From Periweissella cryptocerci (GTDB lineage: Bacteria > Bacillota > Bacilli > Lactobacillales > Lactobacillaceae): DNA of 64,000 nt. This document shows positions 35,626 through 43,474 of the stretch, piece by piece. The translations under genes were made by a program, and so were the position numbers. The notes beneath the pieces were generated by a model. The model searched no databases. It was not told where the DNA came from and saw nothing but the letters and a program-made list of their open reading frames with translations. The stretch spans positions 1,550,001 through 1,614,000 of the forward strand of contig NZ_CP037940.1 of the NCBI RefSeq assembly GCF_004358325.1. Direction: 5' to 3'. How positions within the stretch are numbered: position 1 is the first letter of the stretch; the number at the start of each line of letters is the position of its first letter.

Positions 35626-36050
35626 AATAATTGCTAAACCTTCTTTAAATAAAATTAACTTTATCAAGAATAACAGGAAATGAAGAATATTTCCAGAGTT
35701 TTCCACAGGTGTGGATAAATTAATATCTATTGTTCACAGCACGGTGTGTTGTTTTTCCACAAGGTTGTGGAAAAAGGTGGGGAAAACTATTGGATTTAGG
35801 CTTATCCACTGTTTTTTGTGCGTTATCGCTACTAGAGCCACAAGCTTTACAAGAGTTATCCACTTTATCCACAGGGTAGTGTTAATAACTGTGCACAGCT
35901 TGTGTATTTTGGGATAACTTGTTGAAAACACGGGAATAACTCTAGTTTGGAAAAGTCGCAATTCACAGGCCTGTTGATAACGGAACGTTACATTGGGGAC
36001 AAAAACTGCTATACTTTTGGATGCAAAGAAAATTTAATTGATAAAGATAG
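35626..36050. other. oriC part 2: DnaA-box region upstream of dnaA
   Basis: Perfect boxes lie at 35710-35718 (TGTGGATAA) and 35865-35873 (TTATCCACA). Single-mismatch boxes lie at 35699-35707, 35802-35810 and 35856-35864. Further partial boxes (TTGTGGAAA) are near 35764. The DNA is AT-rich and gene-free, between divergent dnaA and rpmH. It should contain the dnaA promoter and the site of initial unwinding, though I cannot point to the exact unwinding element. Confidence 0.88.
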
Positions 36051-36079
36051 TTCCAAAGATTAGTAATCTGTGTTATGAT
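36051..36079 (+). promoter_or_regulatory. Promoter of rpmH
   Basis: TTCCAA, a 17-bp spacer and TATGAT precede rpmH by about 70 bp. The -10 is good and the -35 weak. Confidence 0.5.
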
Positions 36080-36148
36080 GTTACGGAACTGCAAAGGGAT
36101 TTTTTATTTCTCTGTATGTATACCTAAAAGAACGGAGGTGTTTGACAC

Positions 36149-36283
36149 ATGAAACGCACATACCAACCAAAGAAGCGTCACCGCGAACGTGTCCACGGAT
36201 TCCGTAAGCGCATGAGCACATCTAACGGCCGCAAGGTCTTAGCACGTCGTCGCCAAAAGGGCCGCAAAGTGTTATCTGCATAA
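36149..36283 (+). CDS. rpmH: 50S ribosomal protein L34
   Basis: This 44-residue, extremely basic protein starts [20 protein letters not shown] and ends [12 protein letters not shown], the invariant L34 sequence and length. CGGAGGTG lies about 8 nt upstream of the ATG. It is the first gene of rpmH-rnpA-yidC, divergent from dnaA across oriC, as in nearly all Firmicutes. Confidence 0.98.
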   Translation: MKRTYQPKKRHRERVHGFRKRMSTSNGRKVLARRRQKGRKVLSA

Positions 36284-36284
36284 G

Positions 36285-36316
36285 AAGGTTACTGGCGACA
36301 GTGACCTTTTTTTTTA
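36285..36316 (+). terminator. Terminator or attenuator between rpmH and rnpA
   Basis: AAGGTTACTG and CAGTGACCTT form a 10-bp stem (one T-G pair) with a GCGA tetraloop, followed by a run of T residues. It would lower rnpA expression relative to rpmH, as known for this operon. Confidence 0.8.
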
Positions 36317-36355
36317 TCCTTTTGCATGTAAATTACAGAATTTGTGAGGTAAAGA

Positions 36356-36694
36356 ATGCGAAAATCATATCGAGTTAAGAAAGAAGCTGATTTCCAAAAG
36401 GTCTTTAATCAGCACAATTCTTTTGCAAACCGCATGTTTATCATTTATAAAATGGAAAAACCAAGTCAACCGCATTTCCGTGTTGGGGTATCCGTTGGGA
36501 AAAGGGTCGGGAAAGCTCACGATCGGGTTCATGTGAAACGCCGGATTCGGCAAACCTTGCTGGAATACAAGCCACAATTGGCACAAGACTACGATTTTTT
36601 GGTAATTGCCCGCCCAGCTGCGCGTGACCAATCAATGGAAGTCGTACGTGAAAATTTAGTGCATGCCTTAAAATTGGCGGACTTACTTAAATAA
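36356..36694 (+). CDS. rnpA: Ribonuclease P protein component
   Basis: This is a 112-residue basic protein starting MRKSYRVKKEADFQKVF. It carries the RNR motif region (VGKRVGKAHDRVHVKRRIRQ) that contacts RNase P RNA and the tRNA precursor. Its length is standard. It follows the rpmH terminator and lies 93 bp before yidC. Confidence 0.97.
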   Translation: MRKSYRVKKEADFQKVFNQHNSFANRMFIIYKMEKPSQPHFRVGVSVGKRVGKAHDRVHVKRRIRQTLLEYKPQLAQDYDFLVIARPAARDQSMEVVRENLVHALKLADLLK

Positions 36695-36787
36695 ACTTAA
36701 AATTACTATAGAATAAACATAACTAGTTAATACCAATAATTCGACATCGTCGGGGTAGTCGTTTTATCTAATCAAAGGAGATTTGCC

Positions 36788-37639
36788 ATGCAACTTGTAG
36801 CAAAGAAAAAACCAAGTCGCAAGTTAATGCTGACTGCCACCATGATTGCAGCTTTAACATTGTTCTTGGCCGCATGTAGTAACAAACCCATCACGGAACA
36901 CTCAACAGGTCTTTGGGATGGCGGAATTATCTTAAACTTCTCGCGCGCCTTAATTTGGTTATCAAATATTTGGGGTGGTGCACCTAAGTATGGTCTTGGG
37001 ATTATTGCCTTTACCATTATTATTCGGGTTATTATTTTGCCATTGATGATTTACCAATCAAAATCAATGCGTAAAACACAAGAATTGCAACCACAATTGA
37101 AGGCGTTGCAAGCTAAGTACCCTGGTAAAGACAATGAATCACGCCAAGCCATGCAACGTGAACAACAAAAATTGTATGCTGAAGCAGGGGTTAACCCTGT
37201 GGCTGGATGTTTGCCACTCTTGGTCCAAATGCCCGTACTGATTGCGTTGTATCAAGCAATCTGGCGTACTCAAGAATTGAAAACTGGGACTTTCTTAGGT
37301 ATTCAATTGGGTTCAAACCACAGTTACTTCATCTTGCCAATTTTGGCAGCGTTGTTTACTTTCATCAGTTCATGGTTGGCCATGGCTGGGGCACCTGAAC
37401 AAAATGGGATGACTAAGTCAATGACTTACGTAATGCCCATTATTATCTTCATTACAGCCGTTTCAGTGCCATCTGCCTTGTCATTGTACTGGGTAGTTTC
37501 AAATGCGTTCCAAGCGGTGCAAACTTGGTTTATTCAAAACCCATTCAAGATCCGTGCTGAACGGGAAGAAAAGAAGGCCGCTGAACGAGCTCGCCGTCGT
37601 AAGATTGAAAAAGCGAAGCGTAATGCTGGTAAGCGTTAG
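36788..37639 (+). CDS. yidC: Membrane protein insertase YidC (lipoprotein form)
   Basis: This is a 283-residue protein. The N-terminal signal ends in a lipobox LAAC, so the mature protein is lipid-anchored at Cys. Five spans follow (for example GLGIIAFTIIIRVIILPLMI, which carries the conserved Arg of the substrate groove). The basic tail (RARRRKIEKAKRNAGKR) may contact the ribosome. It inserts membrane proteins alone or with SecYEG. jag, which normally follows directly, is 10.6 kb away here. Confidence 0.97.
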   Translation: MQLVAKKKPSRKLMLTATMIAALTLFLAACSNKPITEHSTGLWDGGIILNFSRALIWLSNIWGGAPKYGLGIIAFTIIIRVIILPLMIYQSKSMRKTQELQPQLKALQAKYPGKDNESRQAMQREQQKLYAEAGVNPVAGCLPLLVQMPVLIALYQAIWRTQELKTGTFLGIQLGSNHSYFILPILAALFTFISSWLAMAGAPEQNGMTKSMTYVMPIIIFITAVSVPSALSLYWVVSNAFQAVQTWFIQNPFKIRAEREEKKAAERARRRKIEKAKRNAGKR

Positions 37640-37672
37640 CAATAAATTTTAAATAATGAGAAGCGCTGAATT

Positions 37673-37704
37673 GTCTGTGATAAGCAGATGGTTCAGCGTT
37701 TTTT
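37673..37704 (+). terminator. Intrinsic terminator of the rpmH-rnpA-yidC operon
   Basis: CGCTGAA and TTCAGCG form the stem, with an inner TCTG/CAGA pairing, followed by six T residues. Confidence 0.88.
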
Positions 37705-37790
37705 CGTGTAATTAGATAACGAAAATCGAACGTCGAAAGATAAGTTATTTTGAAAAATAAAGAAGTAGTTATACGGATTCGAAATAAAAG

Positions 37791-37991
37791 CAGTTAGAGC
37801 AGATACCAACTGGAAAAATCATTTCTATATCAGCCGCACCAACTGCAAAAGGAAATACCTTTAAGGTGATAAATGTCACGAAAATTAAAGCTGAACAGAT
37901 TCGATATTTACGGTATGGCCTTGAGGGAAAGCTAACAATAATTACTGGTAATAAAACCTTTTTTGACTACTGTAGATGCAGAAAATCTTAA
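37791..37991 (+). pseudogene. C-terminal remnant of a bacteriocin secretion accessory protein (HlyD/LcnD/ComB type)
   Basis: A 66-residue open stretch without a start codon reads PTGKIISISAAPTAKGNTFK, then EQIRYLRYGLEGKLTIITGN and KTFFDYC. This is the C-terminal signature of membrane-fusion accessory proteins that work with peptidase-containing ABC exporters of double-glycine peptides. Family members typically have SISAAPT, an RYG-G segment, a VITGK-type segment and an aromatic end. No upstream part or ABC exporter remains. The fragment is immediately upstream of a gene for a double-glycine peptide, which supports the identification and suggests a decayed bacteriocin locus. Confidence 0.65.
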
Positions 37992-38138
37992 CTTTTGTTA
38001 TCGATAATTAGAATGCATTAAGCAATTATTAAAATAAAGTAACTATTGAACGTTTTATATTAAAAATCTATAATAAAGATGTTCGACAGTTAAATATTTC
38101 AATCGGCGTATCTGTTTATAAATGAAAAGAGGTATAGC

Positions 38139-38264
38139 ATGAGGGAATTTAAAGTATTGTTTGGCAATGAACTTTTTATCATCGCAGGTGGACAACGGAC
38201 GACAATTGCTGGTACAACGTTAGGGGTTGATTTAACGACAACTCTTCATAGTATTGGTGATTAA
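38139..38264 (+). CDS. Double-glycine leader peptide 1 (bacteriocin or pheromone precursor)
   Basis: This is a 41-residue precursor too short for routine gene calling. The leader MREFKVLFGNELFIIAGG matches the double-glycine consensus (hydrophobics before EL-x-x-I-x-GG). The mature part is 23 residues beginning QRTTIAGTT, Thr-rich, and ending HSIGD. AGAGG lies 6 nt before the ATG. Such leaders are cleaved and exported by peptidase-containing ABC transporters; none is in this window, only a relic of the accessory protein upstream. The mature peptide lacks Cys and known bacteriocin motifs, so antimicrobial and signalling roles are both possible. A 71-residue membrane protein gene follows 37 bp later. 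Confidence 0.8.
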   Translation: MREFKVLFGNELFIIAGGQRTTIAGTTLGVDLTTTLHSIGD

Positions 38265-38301
38265 AATTGTAGTGTTAACCGAAAGCTAGTGAGGTATTCA
38301 C

Positions 38302-38517
38302 ATGGCAAATTTTCTAGCACTCGATCCAGTATCGCAAGTATTGATTGTATTGCTCGTGTTATCAATCATTGGAACTGCATGGGTTAGTTATCGAACTAGT
38401 GATTTTAAGCGAGAAAATCATACGAATTACAGTTCGTTTACGACACGAACCAAAGACAGGAGTAATCAACAAGCAGATACTTCCCAAGAGATTTGGGAGG
38501 CACATAATGATGATTAA
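38302..38517 (+). CDS. Small single-span membrane protein, paralogue of the product of 41269-41484
   Basis: This is a 71-residue protein with one hydrophobic helix (VLIVLLVLSIIGTAWV) at residues about 13-28 and a polar tail. The pattern IG..WV, EN..NY, RT and EAH lines up with the 71-residue protein at 41269. It follows double-glycine peptide 1 and probably shares its transcript. Possible roles are immunity protein for the peptide, or substrate of a rhomboid protease, because its paralogue precedes a rhomboid gene. Both are inference. Confidence 0.7.
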   Translation: MANFLALDPVSQVLIVLLVLSIIGTAWVSYRTSDFKRENHTNYSSFTTRTKDRSNQQADTSQEIWEAHNDD

Positions 38518-38651
38518 ATTATTATGTGCACGATATTTTAGTACAGAATCTCAGTGAGTATAGTCGCTGAAAGCATAACAGATATTAGACCAAGAATTTG
38601 CGGATAATTAAAAAGGGAGCTGGGACAAAACCCTAGCTCGTTATAAATAAA

Positions 38652-38696
38652 TAGGACTAAAGATTTCGTTTTTTGAAATCTTTAGTCCTATTTTTT
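38652..38696 (+). terminator. Intrinsic terminator after the peptide 1 locus
   Basis: A perfect 16-bp stem (38652-38667 with 38675-38690; TAGGACTAAAGATTTC) is followed by six T residues. Just upstream, AGCTGGGACAAAACCCTAGCT is a short second hairpin of a type common between genes in lactic acid bacteria. Confidence 0.9.
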
Positions 38697-38726
38697 ATGT
38701 ATATACTGTGTACTCATGAAAAGTCC

Positions 38727-39013
38727 TCACATAGTGGGCAATTCCTTCATGTTCATTGCCATCAAGGCGATTCCGATTTCACGTTTCAGTCGATTCCCTC
38801 TGACCGAGAAGCGAGTGAACCAAAAATAAGCTTTCAATCTGCTGAAAACTCAGTTCTAATTTTTGCTTTATGATAGTTAAATGCCGGATTCACTGTAATT
38901 TTTCTCGTATATCCTTTAGGTGTTAACGCATTCGTAATATTTTCTAAATTTTCCGTCTGATTTTCAGCTTCATAAACTTTAAGATCACGAACGAATCCGT
39001 ATTTATAGTTCAT
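38727..39013 (-). pseudogene. Degenerate IS1182-type transposase fragment
   Basis: Minus-strand translation of 38729-38840 gives LKAYFWFTRFSVRGN and REIGIALMAMNMKELPTM followed by a stop. This is the characteristic end of IS1182-family transposases (FTRF-VRG ... GL-LMA-N). Sequence upstream to 39013 (MNYKYGFVRDLKVYEAENQT, then ALTPKGYTRKITVNPAFNY) looks like a more internal part of such a protein but is in a different frame. The gene is therefore frameshifted and internally deleted. No intact inverted repeats are visible. Confidence 0.6.
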
Positions 39014-39017
39014 TTAC

Positions 39018-39218
39018 TTAGACGTTGAAAATCACCAGGGCTAAAGGTAGTAAGAGCAAGAGGTTTGCAATAGTTCTAAGAAAAATATTGTTATTTTTAG
39101 AGTATGGCGGTGCTCCAATAACGAGTAAAACTAAAATTGAAGATACCATGCCGCCCAGGTGAGCATAGTTATCTACGTTAGTGGCACCAGCTAATGGCGA
39201 AGTATGAATAAGTATCAA
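39018..39218 (-). pseudogene. C-terminal remnant of a rhomboid-family protease
   Basis: The 66-residue frame has no proper start (TTG only). It contains NVDNYAHLGGMVSSILVLLV, matching the last catalytic-His helix of rhomboids (N-x-x-H-x-GG), followed by one more hydrophobic stretch. The Ser-containing half is missing and a stop lies just upstream. It abuts the transposase relic. An intact rhomboid of the same general type is at 41488. Confidence 0.6.
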
Positions 39219-39234
39219 TGCATAAACGAATTAG

Positions 39235-39390
39235 TGTAAAACATTTAGAGAAATTAATCATGAAGGGCTTGATTACAAGTCCATAATCGATATTTTAGCA
39301 GGAGAAAAAGAATGGTTTGGCACAGAATTAATTCATTCCCTTCAAGAAACTACAGGACGCAAAAAAGAAAATAAAAATGTGTTAGACTAA
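39235..39390 (+). other. Startless open fragment, unknown
   Basis: A ~50-residue open stretch reads EINHEGLDYKSIIDILAG and continues through WFGTELIHSLQETT to a stop. It has no start codon or ribosome-binding site. Composition is protein-like, so it may be the end of a decayed gene. I cannot assign it. Confidence 0.25.
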
Positions 39391-39499
39391 TCATGAGATC
39401 GATGAATTGAAACCGCTGTCATAAAATGAGTGACAATTCATAGAATCACAACAATTTACTGTTACTATTGGGGTTAACTTTTAGAAATGGGGTAATAGA

Positions 39500-40927
39500 A
39501 TGACAGAATTAGCAAACATTGGTGTAGTCGGCATGGCCGTTATGGGTAAGAACTTGGCATTAAATATCGAAAGTCGCGGGTATACTGTGGCAATCTTTAA
39601 CCGTTCAGCTTCTAAGGTTGAGCAAGTGATGAAAGATCACGCGGAAAAGAAATTGGTACCAAGTTACTCTCCTGAAGAATTTGTAAATTCTTTGGAAAAA
39701 CCACGTCGGATCATTATGATGGTTAAAGCTGGTGCGGGTACGGACGAAACAATTCAAACACTCTTACCATTCTTGGATAAGGGGGATGTGTTGATTGATG
39801 GTGGGAACACTTTCTTTGAAGACACAATGCGTCGTAACGCAGAACTTGATAACTCTGGTATTAACTTTATCGGAATGGGAGTTTCTGGTGGTGAATTGGG
39901 TGCCTTACATGGTCCTTCAATGATGCCTGGTGGTCAAAAGGAAGCGTATGACTTAGTCGCCCCAATCCTTGACCAAATCTCAGCTAAGGCTGATGAAGAC
40001 GGCGAACCATGTGTGACTTACATTGGACCTAATGGAGCTGGTCACTATGTAAAGATGGTCCACAATGGGATTGAATACGGTGATATGCAATTAATCGCGG
40101 AATCATATGATGTGATGCGCGAAATGCTTGGCATGTCAGTGGAAGAAATCGCTGCGGTCTTTGCTGAATGGAGCAAGGGCGAATTAAAGAGCTACTTAAT
40201 CGATATTACGGCTGAAATTTTGACGCGTAAGGATGATGAAGGCTCTGATGATCCAATCGTCGACAAGATTTTGGATGCTGCGGGTAACAAGGGAACGGGT
40301 AAGTGGTCATCACAAAATGCCCTCGAACTTGGTGTCCCACAATCATTGATTACTGAATCAGTGTACGCGCGTTACATTTCTGCTTTGAAGGATGAACGGG
40401 TTGCTGCAAGCAAGGTCTTACCTAAGCCAGCTGGTGGTAAGGTTGAACTTGATAAGGAAGTCGTCATTGAAATGATTCGCAAAGCCTTGTACTTCTCAAA
40501 GATTATGAGCTATGCGCAAGGATTTGAACAAATGCGCGTTGCTTCAGAACACTACGATTGGGACTTGAACTTTGGTGATTTGGCAAAAATCTGGCGTAAT
40601 GGTTGTATCATCCGTGCCACTTTCTTGCAAAACATCACAGAAGCTTACAACAAGGACGCTAAGTTACAAAACTTGTTACTTGATGACTACTTCTTGAACA
40701 TTACCAAGGAATATCAAGAATCAGTTCGTGACTTAGTTGGCTTGGCTGTTAAGGCCGGTGTACCAGTACCTGGTTTGTCAGCAGCGATTGCGTACTTCGA
40801 CTCATACCGTTCAGCAGTATTGCCTGCTAACTTGATTCAAGCGCAACGTGACTACTTTGGTGCCCACACTTACAAGCGGGTCGATAAGGAAGGCACATTC
40901 CACTACACTTGGTATGACGAAGCTTAA
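39500..40927 (+). CDS. gnd: 6-phosphogluconate dehydrogenase (decarboxylating)
   Basis: This is a 475-residue enzyme converting 6-phosphogluconate to ribulose 5-phosphate with NADP+ reduction, a key step of the oxidative phosphoketolase route in heterofermenters. The N-terminal Rossmann motif is [16 protein letters not shown]. Active-site motifs are [31 protein letters not shown] (Ser and Gly at substrate), [20 protein letters not shown] (catalytic Lys) and the C-terminal [20 protein letters not shown] region. GGGG lies upstream of the ATG. It stands between two accessory loci and ends at a terminator. Confidence 0.97.
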   Translation: MTELANIGVVGMAVMGKNLALNIESRGYTVAIFNRSASKVEQVMKDHAEKKLVPSYSPEEFVNSLEKPRRIIMMVKAGAGTDETIQTLLPFLDKGDVLIDGGNTFFEDTMRRNAELDNSGINFIGMGVSGGELGALHGPSMMPGGQKEAYDLVAPILDQISAKADEDGEPCVTYIGPNGAGHYVKMVHNGIEYGDMQLIAESYDVMREMLGMSVEEIAAVFAEWSKGELKSYLIDITAEILTRKDDEGSDDPIVDKILDAAGNKGTGKWSSQNALELGVPQSLITESVYARYISALKDERVAASKVLPKPAGGKVELDKEVVIEMIRKALYFSKIMSYAQGFEQMRVASEHYDWDLNFGDLAKIWRNGCIIRATFLQNITEAYNKDAKLQNLLLDDYFLNITKEYQESVRDLVGLAVKAGVPVPGLSAAIAYFDSYRSAVLPANLIQAQRDYFGAHTYKRVDKEGTFHYTWYDEA

Positions 40928-41016
40928 TTTTAAAAGAAGTGAGTGAGAAGGTAGAAAGTTTGCGCGAATAGCTTTTGATTTCGCGCGCTTTAAACGGCAA
41001 CCTTTTAGCACATAGT

Positions 41017-41058
41017 AATAGCCCTGATTCTATCTGTATGGATGGAATCAGGGCTATT
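41017..41058 (+). terminator. Intrinsic terminator of gnd
   Basis: AATAGCCCTGATTC and GAATCAGGGCTATT form a perfect 14-bp stem, followed by a T-rich stretch. Between it and the next start (41269) lies 210 bp with a TATGAT box at 41215-41220 and no other recognisable element. Confidence 0.88.
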
Positions 41059-41268
41059 TATTTTGGATATATTTTTGTTTCAAAGGGTTTCACGAAGATT
41101 GTCTTCAGATAAAGCCGAAAGATTAGTTATAGATTAATGCCTTCCTTTAATTAATTTAATTGTCTAATAACATATTTTTATGGACAAAATGTATTTTATT
41201 AGATGATTTTCGAGTATGATACAAGCATGATAAAAATAAAAAAATGATTAGAAAGCGAGGTGTAAGCG

Positions 41269-41484
41269 ATGAGAATTTTTGGGATTACATTCGAACAAGT
41301 ACTGGCCGTAATCGGTTTGATTAGTATGATAGGCCTTATGGGTTGGGTTGCTTCAAAAAATAGTGAATACGAAAAGGAAACCCGAGAAAATTATGGGGCC
41401 TCCGCTTATCGTGGTACGGAAGTACAAACTCAAAAAGATCAAGAAATAAGACGCATTTCAGAGGCACATCAAGAAAACAGGTGA
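41269..41484 (+). CDS. Small single-span membrane protein upstream of the rhomboid gene
   Basis: This is a 71-residue protein starting MRIFGITFEQVLAVIGLISM, with one helix ending GLMGWV, then a charged tail (SKNSEYEKETRENYGASAY) ending EAHQENR. It has the same length as, and is alignable with, the protein at 38302. It ends 3 bp before the rhomboid start, so the two are co-translated. The helix contains Gly and Ser near the membrane boundary, as in rhomboid substrates. A protease-substrate or immunity relation is inference. Confidence 0.72.
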   Translation: MRIFGITFEQVLAVIGLISMIGLMGWVASKNSEYEKETRENYGASAYRGTEVQTQKDQEIRRISEAHQENR

Positions 41485-41487
41485 AAT

Positions 41488-42231
41488 ATGGGTATATTAA
41501 AAAAATATAAAATACGAGTTTCGGAAAACAAAAAAATTCGCGCAATAAACTGCAAGACATTACCTTGGTTCACCATTTTGCTAAGTGTTTCGTTGTTAAT
41601 AATTTATTATTTTCAAACGTTGACACAGAATATATATAATCAATTTGCGCTAGATCCTCTGATGGTTGAATATCATGGTGAATATTACCGAATATTAACT
41701 TCAGTATTTCTTCATGGTAGCTGGGATCACGTTATCGGAAACGTTGTTCTTATTTTATTAACTAGTTGGCGGTTAGAAAAGTTAATTGGTCATACTAGAA
41801 TAATGATAGTGTACCTAGTTGCGTCAATTTCAGGATCAATACTGTCAATGGTAGTTAATCCAAATCTAACTTATCTAGGGGCATCAATTGGGGTAGCAGG
41901 CTTATTTGGAATTACATTAGTACTTAGATATTACTTCATTAAAAATAACGTGGTAAAAGCGTTTATTACTGGTTGGCAAGTAGTGAATTCAGTTTTTTGG
42001 TTACTGATAATTGGATTAATAATATATGATTTAGGACTGGAACCGAGTGGAACCTTAATGATTAATAATGTTGGGCATATTGGCGGGTTAATTGGTGGTA
42101 CATGTTCATTACTAGTAATAAATGTGAGTAAAAAAGTTGGTAACTTTAACAAATATTTACGGGTGTCTGCGGGAGCAGTATTAATATTGGGCAGTATATG
42201 GTGTGCTTTTAGAATTTATTTCACAATGTGA
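41488..42231 (+). CDS. Rhomboid-family intramembrane serine protease
   Basis: This is a 247-residue protein with about six spans. After the first span, LHGSWDHVIGNVVLILLTSW gives the rhomboid H-x4-H-x2-N-type segment. YLGASIGVAGLFGI carries the catalytic Ser in a GASxG setting, and NNVGHIGGLIGGTC has the catalytic His. Rhomboids cut transmembrane helices of other proteins. The gene starts 3 bp after the small single-span protein, its likely partner, and lies upstream of a double-glycine peptide and a CPBP protease. Confidence 0.9.
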   Translation: MGILKKYKIRVSENKKIRAINCKTLPWFTILLSVSLLIIYYFQTLTQNIYNQFALDPLMVEYHGEYYRILTSVFLHGSWDHVIGNVVLILLTSWRLEKLIGHTRIMIVYLVASISGSILSMVVNPNLTYLGASIGVAGLFGITLVLRYYFIKNNVVKAFITGWQVVNSVFWLLIIGLIIYDLGLEPSGTLMINNVGHIGGLIGGTCSLLVINVSKKVGNFNKYLRVSAGAVLILGSIWCAFRIYFTM

Positions 42232-42277
42232 AGTGATTTTTTTTACGGGTGATGGACATTTAAAAAGGGGGGTTTTT

Positions 42278-42322
42278 ATGTTTGAATTAAACTCAAATTT
42301 TGATTTGCAACTGTGTGATTAA
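42278..42322 (+). CDS. Possible 14-residue ORF resembling a truncated double-glycine leader
   Basis: MFELNSNFDLQLCD is followed by a stop. A very strong ribosome-binding site (AAGGGGGG) lies about 6 nt upstream. The pattern F-L-N--F-L-L resembles the first part of a double-glycine leader but ends before any GG. It may be a decayed peptide gene or a short leader ORF for the downstream peptide operon. Confidence 0.25.
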   Translation: MFELNSNFDLQLCD

Positions 42323-42367
42323 AGTTCCAAATCATTTTGTTTAAATTATGTTTTTATTATATTGAAC

Positions 42368-42396
42368 TTGTTGTTTGTGTCCGATTAATGTATGAT
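42368..42396 (+). promoter_or_regulatory. Candidate promoter of the peptide 2-CPBP operon
   Basis: TTGTTG, a 17-bp spacer and TATGAT lie about 100 bp upstream of the double-glycine peptide gene. No direct repeats typical of peptide-pheromone response regulators are seen. Confidence 0.45.
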
Positions 42397-42495
42397 TCTA
42401 ATCGAAAACGAACGTAGATAATATCCGCTATGTCAAATTGTCTGATGTACAGTTAGCAGTTACTAGCAGTTATTAATGGAGGAGAAATAAATATA

Positions 42496-42639
42496 ATGTT
42501 AGAACAATTTAAGGCTCTCAGTGATGATGGATTACTATCTGTCGTAGGTGGTGATACACTTCACGAAGTAGAAGAGTTATTAAATGGATTTGTGGATGGC
42601 GTAACTGATAAAAAGCGTCATTACAAAAAGAATGATTAA
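42496..42639 (+). CDS. Double-glycine leader peptide 2 (bacteriocin-like precursor)
   Basis: This is a 47-residue precursor. The leader MLEQFKALSDDGLLSVVGG fits the consensus (F-x-x-L-S-x-x-x-L-x-x-V-x-GG). The mature 28 residues begin DTLHEVEELLNGF and end in a basic stretch KKRHYKKND, giving an acidic front and a cationic tail. There is no Cys and no YGNG motif. GGAGGAG lies about 11 nt before the ATG. Two bp separate it from a CPBP protease gene. Such genes commonly accompany class II bacteriocins as immunity proteins, which supports a bacteriocin. No dedicated exporter is in the window. Confidence 0.82.
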   Translation: MLEQFKALSDDGLLSVVGGDTLHEVEELLNGFVDGVTDKKRHYKKND

Positions 42640-42641
42640 AA

Positions 42642-43322
42642 ATGCTTGATGTATGTGGTGTTATTAAAAATATGATTATACATGTACCAATTCTTATTTT
42701 ATTGTGTATAGTCATACAATTATCTGTTTTACCTACGTTATTTGAATTACATTGGGGAATATTGACTCGCTACGTAATTTTGGGAATAGTTAGTTTTTGT
42801 CTTATCGCTGTGTTATGGATTATATTAAGTAAAATAGATAATTCAGCTAATACATTATTAGTAATTTATGGGACTAAAAATTTGGGTATTGCGATTGTTA
42901 TCGCTGTAGTCATAAACCATGGTATGGCTATGTTTTATTCAAGCGATAACAAATATCGTGGGTTAAGCGGAGCATTCTCCCGCTTGTCAGGGCAAGTTGG
43001 GTCTACACAAATTTCCAAAATCGTATTATCAATATTAGTTGTATGCGTGATTGCACCAATAATAGAGGAGTTACTGTTTCGTGGAGTAGTAATTAGCTAC
43101 CTGCTTAGTGTTGGTGTACCAAATGTAATTATCTATTTATTATCAGCTGTAATTTTTTGTGTAGCTCATGGAGTGGGTGATAAACAAGCTTTTGTTTCTA
43201 ATTTTTTATTTGGAATTATAGCGTGTTATCTTCGAGTACATGATAAAAGTCTAGGAGAGTCCATGGTGTTACATGGGGTAGCTAATTCAGTATCAATGTT
43301 AATTATGAACGTTTTTTTTTAA
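42642..43322 (+). CDS. CPBP-family intramembrane metalloprotease (probable bacteriocin immunity protein)
   Basis: This is a 226-residue polytopic protein. The three CPBP motifs are present: IIEELLFRGVVISYLL (EExxxR), IFCVAHGVGDKQAF (H) and MVLHGVANSVSMLIM (HxxxN). They form the proposed active site within the membrane. Proteins of this family serve as self-immunity factors next to plantaricin- and sakacin-like bacteriocins. Adjacency by 2 bp to double-glycine peptide 2 makes this the likely role here, although anti-phage (Abi) roles are also known for the family. Confidence 0.88.
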   Translation: MLDVCGVIKNMIIHVPILILLCIVIQLSVLPTLFELHWGILTRYVILGIVSFCLIAVLWIILSKIDNSANTLLVIYGTKNLGIAIVIAVVINHGMAMFYSSDNKYRGLSGAFSRLSGQVGSTQISKIVLSILVVCVIAPIIEELLFRGVVISYLLSVGVPNVIIYLLSAVIFCVAHGVGDKQAFVSNFLFGIIACYLRVHDKSLGESMVLHGVANSVSMLIMNVFF

Positions 43323-43414
43323 GATAAGACGAGGGTAAATTTGACCCTGAATTACATAATTAGTAAATTAAAAATAAAAAAAGGGGCTGGGGCAAAATTT
43401 GTCCAGCCAGCAAA

Positions 43415-43446
43415 ATAGGCCTGATTTCGTGTAGAATCAGGACTAT
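43415..43446 (-). terminator. Hairpin terminator between convergent genes
   Basis: ATAG-CCTGATT and AATCAGG-CTAT pair around a 9-nt loop, with TTTT following on the minus strand. A second hairpin GGCTGG/CCAGCC is at 43385-43408. Together they separate the CPBP gene from the convergent membrane-anchored protein gene. Confidence 0.6.
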
Positions 43447-43474
43447 TAATGTGCATCAAAAGGTTTCCAGTTTG

